64,000 bases of DNA from Callaeas wilsoni (Eukaryota > Chordata > Aves > Passeriformes > Callaeidae), in the NCBI GenBank assembly GCA_013398955.1, contig VWPU01013544.1:1-64000 (forward strand). The letters are read 5' to 3'. Made by a program: the position numbers and the translations under genes. Position 1 is the stretch's first letter. Each line of letters starts with the position of its first letter. The notes under the pieces are model-generated. The model worked only from the letters and a program-made list of their open reading frames with translations. It was not told the DNA's origin and ran no database searches. This document shows, in pieces, positions 49,607 to 59,800 of the stretch.

Positions 49607-52479
49607 GGGAAAGAAAAGGAGGGGACAGGCAGAAGGAGAGGGAGACAATGTGTCTGTCCTGAGAAGCAGCAAAGGAGCAGACACACTCCTCCACATGTGC
49701 ATTAGTCTGTCAGCCTGGATTCTGCTCTCCAGATGTTGGGGTGGATCCTATGGCAGGGACTGCGGAGGAAAAAAGGATTTTAAGAGAAATCACATTTCAG
49801 GGGTGAAATTAATGTCTCCAGATTTTTCAAAATGCAGTCGCTCGGTGTGATTTTTCAGAATGCTTTAGCGAAATAACAAATTCTAGAAATAATGGTTTTT
49901 ACAGGCTTGCTTGGCAGCGCCTCCTCCAAACACAAATGTTTGTGTGCGAAACTTGTCAGTGGCTTTTAGAACCAACATGCCTCAGAGTAAACAGCACGTT
50001 AAAGTTGCTCTCAGACCAGTCCTACTGAACTGAAAACTTTTTGTGGCGGGGGTCCTGAAATCTGATGGATCTTTCTCAAGGCTCCATCCCTTCGGATCAA
50101 ACCCTCTGAGAGCTTTGGCTATCACATCAAAACGCTGCTTGCGCGTAACAAAAACATCTATATTTGCAGTGGCAATCAGAATACATCAGCGTCAAGTTAA
50201 GATTTTTTAAAAAACGCCAAATTTGCTTTCCCAGGCGCAGCAGAAAAATAAATCACTTATGGCATTTATGGTATATTTGTAATCCGAAACTGGTGGCTTC
50301 GTGTTACCGGGCACGACGTGTGCGGCGGATAAACAAACACTCCACAGAAAAAAGACAAGTCCCAGCTTTGTCTCCCTGACACTTCGCCTCTGTGACCGGG
50401 ATCCCACAACCGAGGCCACATGTGCCGTTCTGCTGAGCTCGTGTTTAGGTTGAGCCGGGCTCAGCCCCGGGCTGGTCCTGGTGGTAGGACTGGCGTGGTC
50501 CACAGGGCACCAGAGATGAGGTTTGTGCCTGGCCAGCCGTGGCCATCGTGAAGGGAAAGAGAGAATGTTCGTGGATAAATATTTATGTGGATAAATAAAC
50601 CACGTTCAACAATGTGGTTGTTCTTGCCTGGAGATCTTTCATGAGGCTCAGGAGTGCAACACTGACGTGAAAAGATGCTGATCCAAAAATATTACCAAGC
50701 CTCACGTTCACGGCTGGTAAGGAGTCAGTGCTTTCAGCTGTGGCAGAAAGCAGAGTGTGGATATATGGAAAACTCCAATCATGGATTTGTGATCATGTTG
50801 CAAATAGAAACGGGGCAATTTTATGTCAATATTAGGACAGAGCACTCTGGAAGCAGTCTGGATGTTTTCATACATAATCATGGCTTCAGTAAAATTGTAC
50901 ATTTACAGAGACAGCTGGTGTGTCTTTTCCCGTGTTGGAATAGGATCAGCTGAGTAGGGCTTGTGAGAAATCTCAGTTTGTAGCTTTGGTAAAAGCCAGA
51001 ATGAGAGATGGAGATTTCTTAGTGGTATTTTGCTGTTGGATACAATCTTGACTCTGCTGGGAATCCCAAAAATTCGTGGACCTCTGCAGTCCTTTCTTGC
51101 ATCCACCACACAAAGTACATGGAGAGGTCCAGCACCATTTAACCAGGGTGAAAATAATATTCTCCTTCCTGATACAGCCAGGGTGCATCTCCAGGTGTGC
51201 CTCACACACCTCAGACGGGGTGAGGGCTGCTGGGTCTCCGTGGGTGAGAGCTTTCCAGGCTGAGCTTTCCGTCATCACACACTGGAGTTTGTCAGAGGGA
51301 GAGCCTTGGAGCCGGCCGGGTGTGATTCATCCCTCCCGGCAAGGCCTCTGAGGCAATCTGACATTATTCGGACTGATATCATTAATTAATGAGGGCTGAA
51401 TGTTATTCTTAGACACTGGCTTGAGTATTGGGTAGGGAAGCCTATGAAAGGGCTCTTTGATTTTGGAAAATTCCTACAGCACTGTCAAATTTGCTAACAA
51501 AATTAAATCATCTGCCAACTTTCCAAGTTAAGGAGCACATCCCTTCTGAAATCTTGACTGAGTCCCCTCAGTGCCTTCTTGGGATCAAGGGATTTTTTGA
51601 TTTATATTCATGCCAAATGAAAATGATAGATAGCCTCCAAAAACCAGTTGTATTAAATCTATCAGGCAGGCTTTGGAGAAAGCATTTCTGTTGGTTTGCT
51701 GTAGCACAGATTTGATCCTCCCCCACCTTTATTTTTGGCTGTGCTTGGTTTAATGTGCTCAAGGTAGAAAGGAACCAAATCCCAGAGTTTTTGTGAAGCC
51801 TAGGAGGTGGTCACAGTCATGCCTGGCAGTGTGACCTGCAGCCGCCCCGCCATGGGGTGTGCTCATACAGCTCAAACAAACCCCAAATTTAACGAGGTTT
51901 GTGTCTGGTCTCGAAAAACATGCTCCAAAGCAAATGTAGGGAGCAGCTCTCCTTGCTCCCAGCGCTCCTGTCCTCGAGGCTGGCACTGCTCTTCTCTTTT
52001 CTCAGCACTTTCCCTGCCTCTCTTCCTGGCTGGCTGCTCCCTGTATGGACCTTACAGGTGTCCAGAATTAGCCCAGCCTCTGCAGGCCTCTGGCAGCAGA
52101 TTTATAAATAAAATGCTGTCATTTCAGCCCAGCCCCGGCAGGGCTGGGAGCGCAGGAAGCGCCGTGCACATGTGTGGCGGTCACACATGGATCCCATTGC
52201 AGCCCTAATAATGCTGGGATGGGAGACAGGGCTGAGGGGGCTGCTGCCAGGTCAGCTCCCTCCCTGCTTTGTCTGTCTCCAGGCTGCTTCGTGTAAACAG
52301 AGGTGTCCAGGCCTGGCCAGTTCCTCAGTTTGTTCTTATTGGCACAGTTTTGGGGCAAGGAAGTGGCGCACGTGGCCAGCGGCACTAAGCCCACACTTTG
52401 GGGTTGAATTAATGAGCGTTGGTGCTTTTGGGATGATACCCCCTTAGTGATGGTGGTTGTGTCACCAAGAGTTCTTCTA

Positions 52480-53113
52480 GAACAGGGTTTGGACCTGGAG
52501 CTGCAGGTGCCAGGGGCTGGACACGAGCCCAGGGGTGCCCAGGTGGGCAAGAGGCCCCTGGCAGCGGGCCTGGATGAGGAATTGTGTGTCCAGCAGGAGC
52601 AGGGCAGGGATTGTCCCTCTGGGCTGGGCACTGAGAGGCCCCTCAAGGGCTGTGTCCAGTTCTGGGTCCTGCAGGAGAGACCTGGAGGGGCGGGAGCGTG
52701 TCCAGGGCAGGGAACGGAGCTGGGAAGGGGCTGGAGAACTCTGAGGGAGCTGGGAAAGGGGCTCAGCCTGGAGAAAAGGAGGCTCAGGGGGGACCTTGTG
52801 GCTCTGCACAACTCCCTGACAGGAGGGGCAGTGGAGGGGGGATCGGGCTCTGCTCCCAGGGAACAGGGACAGGCGGAGAGGGAACGGCCTCAGGCTGGGC
52901 CAGGGGGGGCTCAGGGTGGACACCAGCAGGAATTTCCCCATGGAAAGGGTGCTCAGGCCTTGGCAGGGGCTGCCCAGAGAGGTGGTGGAGACCCAAGGAA
53001 GGCCTGGTCATGGCACTCAGTGCTCTGTTTGCCAAGGTGGGGATCAGTCACAGCTTGAGCTTGATGATTTTGGAGGTCTTTCCCAACCTGAATGATTCTG
53101 TGATTGCATGATC
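52480..53113 (+). mobile_element. CR1 LINE fragment, about 630 bp, the most complete copy here
   Basis: Plus orientation. It reaches further 5' than most others: GGAGCTGCAGGTGCCAGGGG, GGGTGCCCAGGTGGGCAAGA, GATGAGGAATTGTGTGTCCA and GGCTGTGTCCAGTTCTGGGT are the last part of the reverse-transcriptase frame. CAGCCTGGAGAAAAGGAGG, CTGACAGGAGGGGCAGTGG, GGGAACAGGGACAGGCGGAG and the tail CCTGAATGATTCTGTGATTG follow. The 203-codon plus frame (52447-53058) is a degenerate remnant through CR1 sequence, not an intact protein. It is closely related to the inverse copy at 9124-9687. Confidence 0.92.
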
Positions 53114-53115
53114 CT

Positions 53116-53510
53116 GCACTGTGGATCAGGTTTGTCTCCCAGCTGTAGCACATTGTGCTCAGGGCAGTCTCTGGGATACGTGTGCCTGCACACACACACA
53201 GCTGGGAGCAGAGCAGCAGCCACCTCAGCTGAGTAAAGCATGGGAATGTTTACTACTTGGGAGAAAAAACAAATCTGTTATGGATTGTGCTAATTATAAT
53301 GAGCCTTGACGTGGTACCATACGTTCGGCAGCAGAAAGACCCGAGTTATTTGGATCCCCTGATTGGTTTGGTGTGGCTCACATCCATGAACCAGGCTCTA
53401 ATCTCCAATTCTGGCTGCTGGAGTGAGGATTTTTTTAGGGATGTGTGTGTGACTTTCTTTAGATATCTGCTCTTGAGGCGCCCTTAAAGCATTTTGCTTC
53501 TGTTGCCAGG
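53116..53510. other. Unique spacer between two CR1-derived segments
   Basis: About 400 bp with no recognisable gene; contains a short (CA)n run near 53190-53202. Confidence 0.5.
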
Positions 53511-53645
53511 ATCAACAGACGAGGTGCTGGAACAAACTGATAAATTAAATAGCAACAAGTTACCCAGACCTAATGGTATTAATCCAGGAGTTTTGAAAGG
53601 CCTGAAGAATGAAGTGACTGAGCTGCTCACAACACAAATGTATGG
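53511..53645 (+). pseudogene. Reverse-transcriptase fragment of a CR1-type LINE
   Basis: The plus frame contains the segments DKLNSNKLPRPNGINPGVLK and GLKNEVTELLT. These match the well-known entry of the CR1/L2 reverse-transcriptase region, where the typical pattern is 'LN..KSPGPDGIHPRVLKEL..E...PL'. It lacks most of the domain, the start and the catalytic YxDD segment, and the frame stops soon after at 53697. This part of ORF2 lies well upstream of the 3' end, so the fragment is not a continuation of the 52480-53113 copy but an older remnant or the relic of a longer insertion whose 3' end was lost. Confidence 0.65.
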
Positions 53646-54645
53646 ACTCAGGGGAAGTGGGGAACTTAAGAGTGACAGCCTTTGTACTTACTTCTAAAAA
53701 CAAACATGAGAGCAGAGCTGGGAAGCACCTCCAAGCCTTACTGCAGGGCAAAAATAACACCTAACCAGTCGCAATAATAAACAATGGCGAAGTTATAAAT
53801 ACACCTCCTCCATCAACCGTATGAAGTGGGACGTATTTTCCAAAGGAAAATTGGAAGTCTTTGTTGTAGCACATTTTTTAGGTCGCAAAGAAAAAAAAAA
53901 AGCAGATTTGAAAGAACAGGTTTATTTTTTTAAAAAACAGCTTTCTTGTCGAAGGAAAAAGTGACGTTTGGTCAGCCATTAAAAATGGATAGGAAAGAAA
54001 CAAGAAAAAATAACAAGGAGAAACCATGAAAAAATAGTCAAAACTGATTTTTCAGGCTGGCACTCAAGATCAGTAGCGGGGTGTCTCAAATCGCATCCTA
54101 AATCTGGCGTTGTTTAATCCATTTGGTAGTGAGCTGGAAGTGAGACCCCAGTGAGATTGGAGATGATATCCATGGTCATGTATTTTTTAGGTTATTCAGG
54201 ACAAACTGAAGGAAATACAGAATGTTTCACCAAGCCAAGCAGAAAGCACTGCGCTCTGACAAATCCATCTGAGAAAGTAATGTGAAAAAAATCCATGCCA
54301 TTGAATAGCTATCACTGCGATTAAATACACTGAAAAACACTTTTGAGACACTGCATTAATCTTCTCCCATGCTGAAAACTGGTCTCTGGCTCTTTGCTTA
54401 TCAGGTTCTAATTTATAGTGAAATACGAACCTGCATCCTATGACAACCATTTCTCTTTGATAACTTTCTGAAAGTTACTCTGCACAAAGTCCTGAGCTTC
54501 TGGTACAGTTGTATTGTGTCTGGGCCAGGCAGTGACCCGTGTGGTGCAGTGGCTGACAAATGGCAGGATGGTAATTAATACCACAGTCAGCTTTTGGAGC
54601 TGCTGAGATGCTGTAAAAATACTTGGGGTTTGATTTGTGTTAAAA
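53646..54645. other. Unique AT-rich non-coding sequence
   Basis: No gene recognised. Contains A-rich stretches at 53889-53901 and 53990-54030. It may hold more unrecognised remnant of the LINE at 53.5 kb. Confidence 0.4.
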
Positions 54646-54838
54646 GAATCACACAGAATCACAGGACAGGTCAGGCTGGAAGGGACAACAGTGGGGCATC
54701 TGGTGCCACCTCCCTGCTCCAGCAGGGCCATCCCAGAGCACAGGAGTGTGGATATTCTGGAATATCCCCAGGGAGGAGACGCCAGCCCCTCGCTGGGCTC
54801 CGCTCCAGCAGAAGTTGTGCCTCCTGTGCAGGGGAATT

Positions 54839-54839
54839 N
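54839..54839. other. Single ambiguous base (N)
   Basis: The only non-ACGT base in the window. It sits between GGGGAATT and TTCCTCTGG in copy B. At the matching point copy A and copy C have about 21 further bases (GCTGGGCTCAGCCCCTGCCCG in this orientation for copy A). This fits a mis-joined or collapsed spot in the assembly rather than a simple unknown base. Confidence 0.95.
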
Positions 54840-54890
54840 TTCCTCTGGTTCTGGGCCCCGGAGCAGAGCCGGGCCCTGCTCTGCCCCTCC

Positions 54891-54960
54891 CTGCACCCAG
54901 GGACACCCAGGGACACCCAGGGACACACAGGGACACACAGGGATGCACAGGGACACCCAG
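54891..54960 (-). repeat. 10-bp minisatellite inside CR1-like copy B
   Basis: Six units near GGACACCCAG at 54901-54960 (three variants: CCCAG, CACAG and GATGCACAG types), preceded by a degenerate unit CTGCACCCAG. Same unit and copy number as 46081-46140. Confidence 0.92.
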
Positions 54961-55013
54961 GCCTGAGTGCCCCTCTCGCCTGGGGCTCCTCTCCAGGCTG
55001 AGCAGCCCCCGCT

Positions 55014-55917
55014 GAGAGATTCCAGAAAGAAAGAAATTAAATATAGAAACAAAAGACAGAAGAGCTGGTGGTCAGTGATGTGTTAGAAATCCACTTTATG
55101 AGTCTCTCCTGGCCAAGGACACGTCACTTGTTCAGTGACTGTGACAATAAAATGTCTGGCCATACTGTCAAGTGGTGTCCTTGGAAAAATGCTTTGAGGT
55201 AGCTTCAGGGTCAGCTGTAAGATGTTGGATTAGGCTGTGAAGTTTCTGCTCGGGTACCATGCCTGCATTTGCATGTGGACTGGGCGCTGGGAAGGGTCCG
55301 GGAGCCCTTTTGCCTGGGAGAACAGTGTGGAGCAGGAGGTATCCGTGTGAGCGTCATTTCCATCACATCGGTGCCTTCAGGCATGGCCTCAGACATTCAC
55401 TGCAAGATGAGAGAATTACTTGGTCTCTGTCCCTCGAGGAAGCCTTTTCCTTTCCAGAGGAGACTGCCAAGGCATGGGTGTGACCCGAGGTGTGGACAAC
55501 ATCTTTTTTTTCTGGGGCCTGGACTAAAACCACTGCTAAATAAGCACCTGTCTGCTGAGCTGGATTTAAACTGGTGATGTGGATGACCCAATTCCTATTT
55601 ACAGCTTCCCCAGCTCTCCGATATATCTGCACTTGGAGAGCTGCATAAAGCAGTGGCCACATGCTTCATTCAGAGTTCTCATCAGTATCAGTTTGAGCAG
55701 AGGGAGCCAAGTTGATTTCTCACTTATGTCAGTGAGATCCCAGTGTGCTGTGAGTTGCCTCAGATCAGGAGCTGCAGTGGCTGGCACTGGCTGCCCGGGG
55801 CCATGTGCTTTGTAGGATGTGTTTTCTGCCTTCCCATCTCTGATTATTTCTGCTTCTTGATGTCCTGCAGATGAGGCCTGTGAAACCCTGCTCTGAATTC
55901 TGTGCCGTGCTGTTGCT
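55014..55917. other. Unique non-coding sequence
   Basis: No gene recognised. Short overlapping open frames around 55211-55662 on both strands have no recognisable product. Confidence 0.45.
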
Positions 55918-56210
55918 GTCACAGAATCCCAGAGGGGCTGGGGTTGGAAGGCACCTCTGGAGATCATCCAGTCCAACCCCTGGCCAAGGCAGGGTCACCT
56001 GGAGCAGGTGACACAGGAAAGTGTCCAGGTGGGTTTGGAATGTCTCCAGAGGGAGAGTCCACACCCTCCCTGAGCAGCTGTTCCAGTGCTCTGCCCCCTC
56101 CATAGGAAGAAATTCTTCCTCATACTGAGAGGGAGCTTCTTGAGTTTTAGTTTATGGCCATTGCTCCTCGTCCTGTCACTGGGCACCACTGAAAAGAGAC
56201 TTTATGTGTT
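55918..56210 (-). mobile_element. CR1 LINE 3' fragment, 'CACCTGGAGCAGGTGACACAGG' subfamily
   Basis: CTGTCACAGAATCCCAGAGG, GGTTGGAAGGCACCTCTGGA, GATCATCCAGTCCAACCCCT, AGGGTCACCTGGAGCAGGTG, GTGTCCAGGTGGGTTTGGAA and GTCACTGGGCACCACTGAAA. These are the landmarks of another avian CR1 subfamily in reverse complement. It differs from the common type in the GGTCACCTGGAGCAGG block. Confidence 0.88.
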
Positions 56211-57419
56211 TAGGATCAAGGTCCATCTCACCTAACTGAGAGCTAAACCTGTCTTAAGAGCTCATGGAAATATTGGCATATCCTGAGGGTATTTAATCCC
56301 ATTTAAAAATAGATTTCAAAGGAGCCTAGGCAACAATTTTAATCTAGATGTTGAATTTTTGGGCAGCTAAGGTAAGGTAAAGATAATCTCTGTAAAGGAT
56401 TTGCATACATTGCTGCTTTTTGATTCTGTAGTGGAAAAGTGCATTCACAGGCTTGAAGAGTTCCCTTAAAATAAAATTCACATGCCAACTTTATAACTAT
56501 GGATCAGATGGAATAAAAGTTCTACCAAATATGTTTCAAACTGCTATCTTGGGTAGTTTTAGCACCCAGTTAAAGGTGTCAGAGGTACAGGGATTAGCAA
56601 TTTGAATTTACGAATTACTACTTTTTTTTTTAATGTTTTCCGTGTGAGATAGGAGGGCAGAAGTCTCTTATGGGACTGTGAATGTTTAAACTTTCATAAT
56701 TCCCTTCTATGCATTAATTTTCCTTTCACCCGTACTTGTAGAATTACATATAATTTTAAAAATATATTTAATCCTGTCTCGTTAGGAGCTCAATGAAATG
56801 TTTTACTTTAACACTTTGTATATGCTTGGATCTGCCTAAAAATGAAATAATTTTGTCTTTATTTTTTCTCTGTGACAGAAAATGTCCTTTAAAATAGGTC
56901 CAAGTGCACAACCCTCCAACCCAAGCTGATGGTATCATTCCTAGCTAGGATCCCTGTGCCTCTGGCAGATTTTAGCTTTTCTTGACAAGAAAGTACATTA
57001 TTCCTGGCCATTTGCACCATATGGTGAGGAACTGCAGCTTTTATCCTGATGCAATCCCTGAGTGCTTTTCAGACAATTTTTATAGGAGTCCCTTCACTCA
57101 TCGCTGAAGCGGAGCCAGTGCTGGAGGAAGATGTGGCAGCCACTCAGAGGAAATGGTTGCCACGTCCCTGCAGCCTCTAGAAAGGTCTGCAGCACTTCTG
57201 AAAAATTGGGACCGCTTTGCAAATTGTTGGTATTTGTGATGGCATTGGTCACAGGAGGCCAGGCCCTCAGTATGGATAAACAAGGTGTGAATAAACTGCA
57301 GCCAGGGCCGGCTCCTCACCCTTCCCACTTCAGGATGAGGGGAAGAAAAAACAGCTTTGTTTTTGGCTTATCCTTACAGCCAACACCAGGCAGAGGTAAC
57401 AACTCAGGTGGTCTCTGTT
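56211..57419. other. Unique strongly AT-rich sequence
   Basis: No gene. From 56270 to 56900 it is very AT-rich, with T-run 56621-56630 and several ATTTAAA/TTTAAAATA words. From 57080 the GC content rises. Confidence 0.5.
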
Positions 57420-57805
57420 ACATAGAACCACAAAATGTCCTGAGCTGGGAGGGACCCACAGGGCTCACCCAGTCCCAGCCCTGGCCCTGCCCAGACCCCC
57501 CAACAATCCCAGCCTGGGCATCCCTGGCAGCGCTGTCCAAACGCTCCTGGAGCTCTGGCAGCCTCGGGGCCGTGCCCATTCCCTGGGGAGCCTGGGCAGT
57601 GCCCGGCACCCTCTGGGGGAAGAACCTTTCCCTGCTCTCCAGCCCCAGCCTGCCCCGGCCCAGCTCCAGCCGCTCCCTGGGTGCTGTCCCTGTCCCCGGG
57701 AGCAGAGATCGGAGCTGTCCCTCTGAGCAGCTGCAGCCCCCGGGGAGCTCCCACCTCAGTGTCCTCTGCTCCAGCTGGACACACCAAGTACCCTCAGCCT
57801 CTCTC
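57420..57805 (-). mobile_element. CR1 LINE fragment, 'GAGCTGGGAGGGACCCACAGG' subfamily
   Basis: TACATAGAACCACAAAATGT, CCTGAGCTGGGAGGGACCCA, CCCCAACAATCCCAGCCTGG, GCGCTGTCCAAACGCTCCTG, CTGGGGGAAGAACCTTTCCC. This order and wording match a distinct older avian CR1 subfamily on the minus strand. The long plus frame (57131-57868, 245 codons) runs antisense through it and is not a gene. Confidence 0.85.
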
Positions 57806-58049
57806 CTCTCCTCGTTTGTTGATCTTCAGACAGATTCACATCTCTGCCAGTTGCGTGTTCCATCCTGAGGTCTCCCTCTGCTTCGGTCATCTGCTGTGCA
57901 GTGGGTAGATGGCACCTCACCAGCAAAGGAGGCAGAAGTATTTTCCCACTTTGTACATCCTTTAGGAGGGTGAATTTATCAGGCAAAGAGCTGCCACGTG
58001 GATGCAAAAATTAAGGAAACACCAGCAAACTTCCTGATGTAAACAACAC
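57806..58049. other. Short unique spacer
   Basis: Between two minus-strand CR1-type copies; nothing recognised. Confidence 0.5.
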
Positions 58050-58350
58050 AAAATCACAGGATGGGTCAAATTGAGAGGAACCACAGTGGCCCATCTGGTG
58101 CCACTTCCCTGCTCCAGCAGAGCCATGCCAGAGCACAGGGCACAGGATTCTGTCCGGGTATCCTGGAATATCCCCAGTGAGGAGACTCCACAGCCTCTCT
58201 GGTCTCTGTTCAGGGCTGGGCGCTGCCCAGGGCAGAAGTTCTGCCTCCTCTGCAGGGGGAATTCCTGGGATCAGTCCCTGCCCGTTCCTCTGGTGCCGCT
58301 GCTTGGCACCTCTGAGAAGAGCCTGGTGCATCCTCTTGGCAGCCTGGTGG
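58050..58350 (-). mobile_element. CR1-like element, minisatellite subfamily, shortened copy C
   Basis: AACACAAAATCACAGGATGG, CCCATCTGGTGCCACTTCCC, TCCTGGAATATCCCCAGTGA, GGAATTCCTGGGATCAGTCC and CGTTCCTCTGGTGCCGCTG match copies A and B. The 5' part, including the 10-bp minisatellite, is absent. Instead GGCACCTCTGAGAAGAGCCT and GGTGCATCCTCTTGGCAGC resemble the GGCACCACTGAAAAGAG..ATCCTCTTG block of other CR1 subfamilies. This ties the subfamily to CR1 and suggests that the minisatellite arose later. Confidence 0.78.
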
Positions 58351-59780
58351 ATGCCCAGTGCTAGAGATCAAAGCTTCCTGACATCATTTAAGGCAAATTA
58401 AGTTAGTGATTTTCCTTTGTGAAAGTTTCTGAAAGGAATTTCTCTTCTCATGCCCCTCTTAAAATCTGTGGGATGTTTGAGTCAGAGCTGTAGGGTCAGG
58501 CCTGGCATCCATTGCCCTTCACAGCAGAGGGAAATCTCAAACTGAAGAAATTAACTGGCAGCTCCAAAATGATGGGGTTTGTCTTTGAGAGGTGCAAATT
58601 CTCATGATCTTCTGAGTACATGCCTTAAGTAGAGGCTCTCCAAGACAGGTTTAATGGGAGCACTGGGATCTGGTGCTGCAGGACTTCCCACGGCGTCAGC
58701 TGGGCTTTTCTGAAAAAATACGATAAAAACGAGGGCTGCGACAGCTTGGGTGGAGCTGTGTAAGAGAGAGTGTGTGGCTGACAGCATTTTTCCAGGAAAC
58801 TGGACCGTGGGCCCGTGATTTCAGATGTTTTACTAGTTCCTGCTGGTGATCCTGATGAGCAAACCAGTCTGGGTGAGGCTCAGATAATGCCTGTCCCCAC
58901 TGTTACAGATTTTCATGTGGTTTAGATATAGACCATTTAAATTGCTTTGGATGAGAGACTTTAACGAGAAGGCAGTTTTGGAAGTGCTGGCTGTAATAGC
59001 AGCACTGTTAATATTACTGGTTTTGGCATGGCAGACACGAGAAAAGTATTTTTAGAGCCAGACATCTGAGAGCCTTGACAGGGGGTAGCATCTCTTCCCT
59101 CTGTCTTGCTCTGCATGTGGCTTTAACTTGAAACCATTATTCCCTCTGGGCCAGCAAACAATTTTGGCTAAAAGTTGCCTTGGATGTGGGAGACAAGGAT
59201 CGGCTTCACACGTGTGGGCAGAACCCACCACACATCATATTCCTCCCTCTTCCAGAGATAAGCTGTGAGGGAGTTTCCTGAAATACTTCACTGACGGGAG
59301 CAGAGGAAACATTTTTTCAAGGGAGAGGTGCTTTAAAGAAAGGAAGGAATCTGTAATTACATAACTTTCATTGCCGTCAGCGTACATTTTAATGGCTTTG
59401 ATTTTCAGGTAGCAAGTCAGTAGAAATCCATCCTCAAATAGTCTGTTGGCTCCTTTGCTCCAAAGCATAAACATGTTTTCTTATCCAATCTGTATATTTA
59501 TATTTGACAGCAAAACTGTCTAAGAAATATCTTTAAAGTTTTGCTTTTTTTTTTTTCCCTAAGGAGTAAAAAATTATAAATCCTTTAAAGAGACTGAGTA
59601 TATGAAATTGCTGTTTCAAAGGTAGATATTGCTGAACCCACTGTCAGGAAAGCAAAACAAGATATTAAACTTCCCTGCTTTGAAGAGTTCTGCTCTCCAA
59701 ATGGAATGAAATTGAAGTAATGTAGGAGAATTACCTTGAAAGCTGGGAGTGGATGATTCAGAAAGCCTCTTCCCCCCCCT

Positions 59781-59800
59781 TGATGATGATGATGATGATG
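59781..59800 (+). repeat. (TGA)n trinucleotide microsatellite
   Basis: TGATGATGATGATGATGATG preceded by a C8 run (TCCCCCCCCT). Short and probably polymorphic. Confidence 0.93.

Larger units (their letters stand above)
46446..52479. other. Unique non-coding sequence, about 6 kb
   Basis: No gene or transposon recognised. The block 46690-46880 is AT-rich and motif-dense (AATAAAGCACAAACTAAAC, ATTTAAATTACTAATAATC) and looks like a conserved non-coding element, but this is only an impression. Simple repeats at 47583-47646 and 49576-49601 are listed separately. Open frames at 49359-49850, 50207-50503 and 51807-52208 show no recognisable protein. Confidence 0.45.
54646..55013 (-). mobile_element. 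CR1-like element with an internal 10-bp minisatellite (subfamily copy B)
   Basis: In minus orientation: tail AGAATCACACAGAATCACAG at the low coordinate, then GACAGGTCAGGCTGGAAGGG, GGCATCTGGTGCCACCTCCC, the GC-rich middle, the 10-bp repeat at 54901-54960 and CTCTCCAGGCTGAGCAGCCC. It is homologous to copy A (46029-46445). Around the ambiguous base at 54839 it lacks about 21 bp that copies A and C both have. The tail supports a CR1-type retrotransposon 3' end. Confidence 0.82.

Noticed and set aside
52447..53058. Plus-strand open frame of 203 codons
   Set aside because: It crosses the untranslated and terminal coding part of a degenerate CR1. The reading is not a functional reverse transcriptase.
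54891..54960. Regularly spaced short repeats resembling a CRISPR array
   Set aside because: The period is 10 bp with no spacers, and it lies inside a retrotransposon copy; it is a minisatellite.
57131..57868. Plus-strand open frame of 245 codons, the longest in the window
   Set aside because: About 380 bp of it is an antisense CR1 fragment, and the GC-rich sequence is poor in stops. No domain is recognisable.
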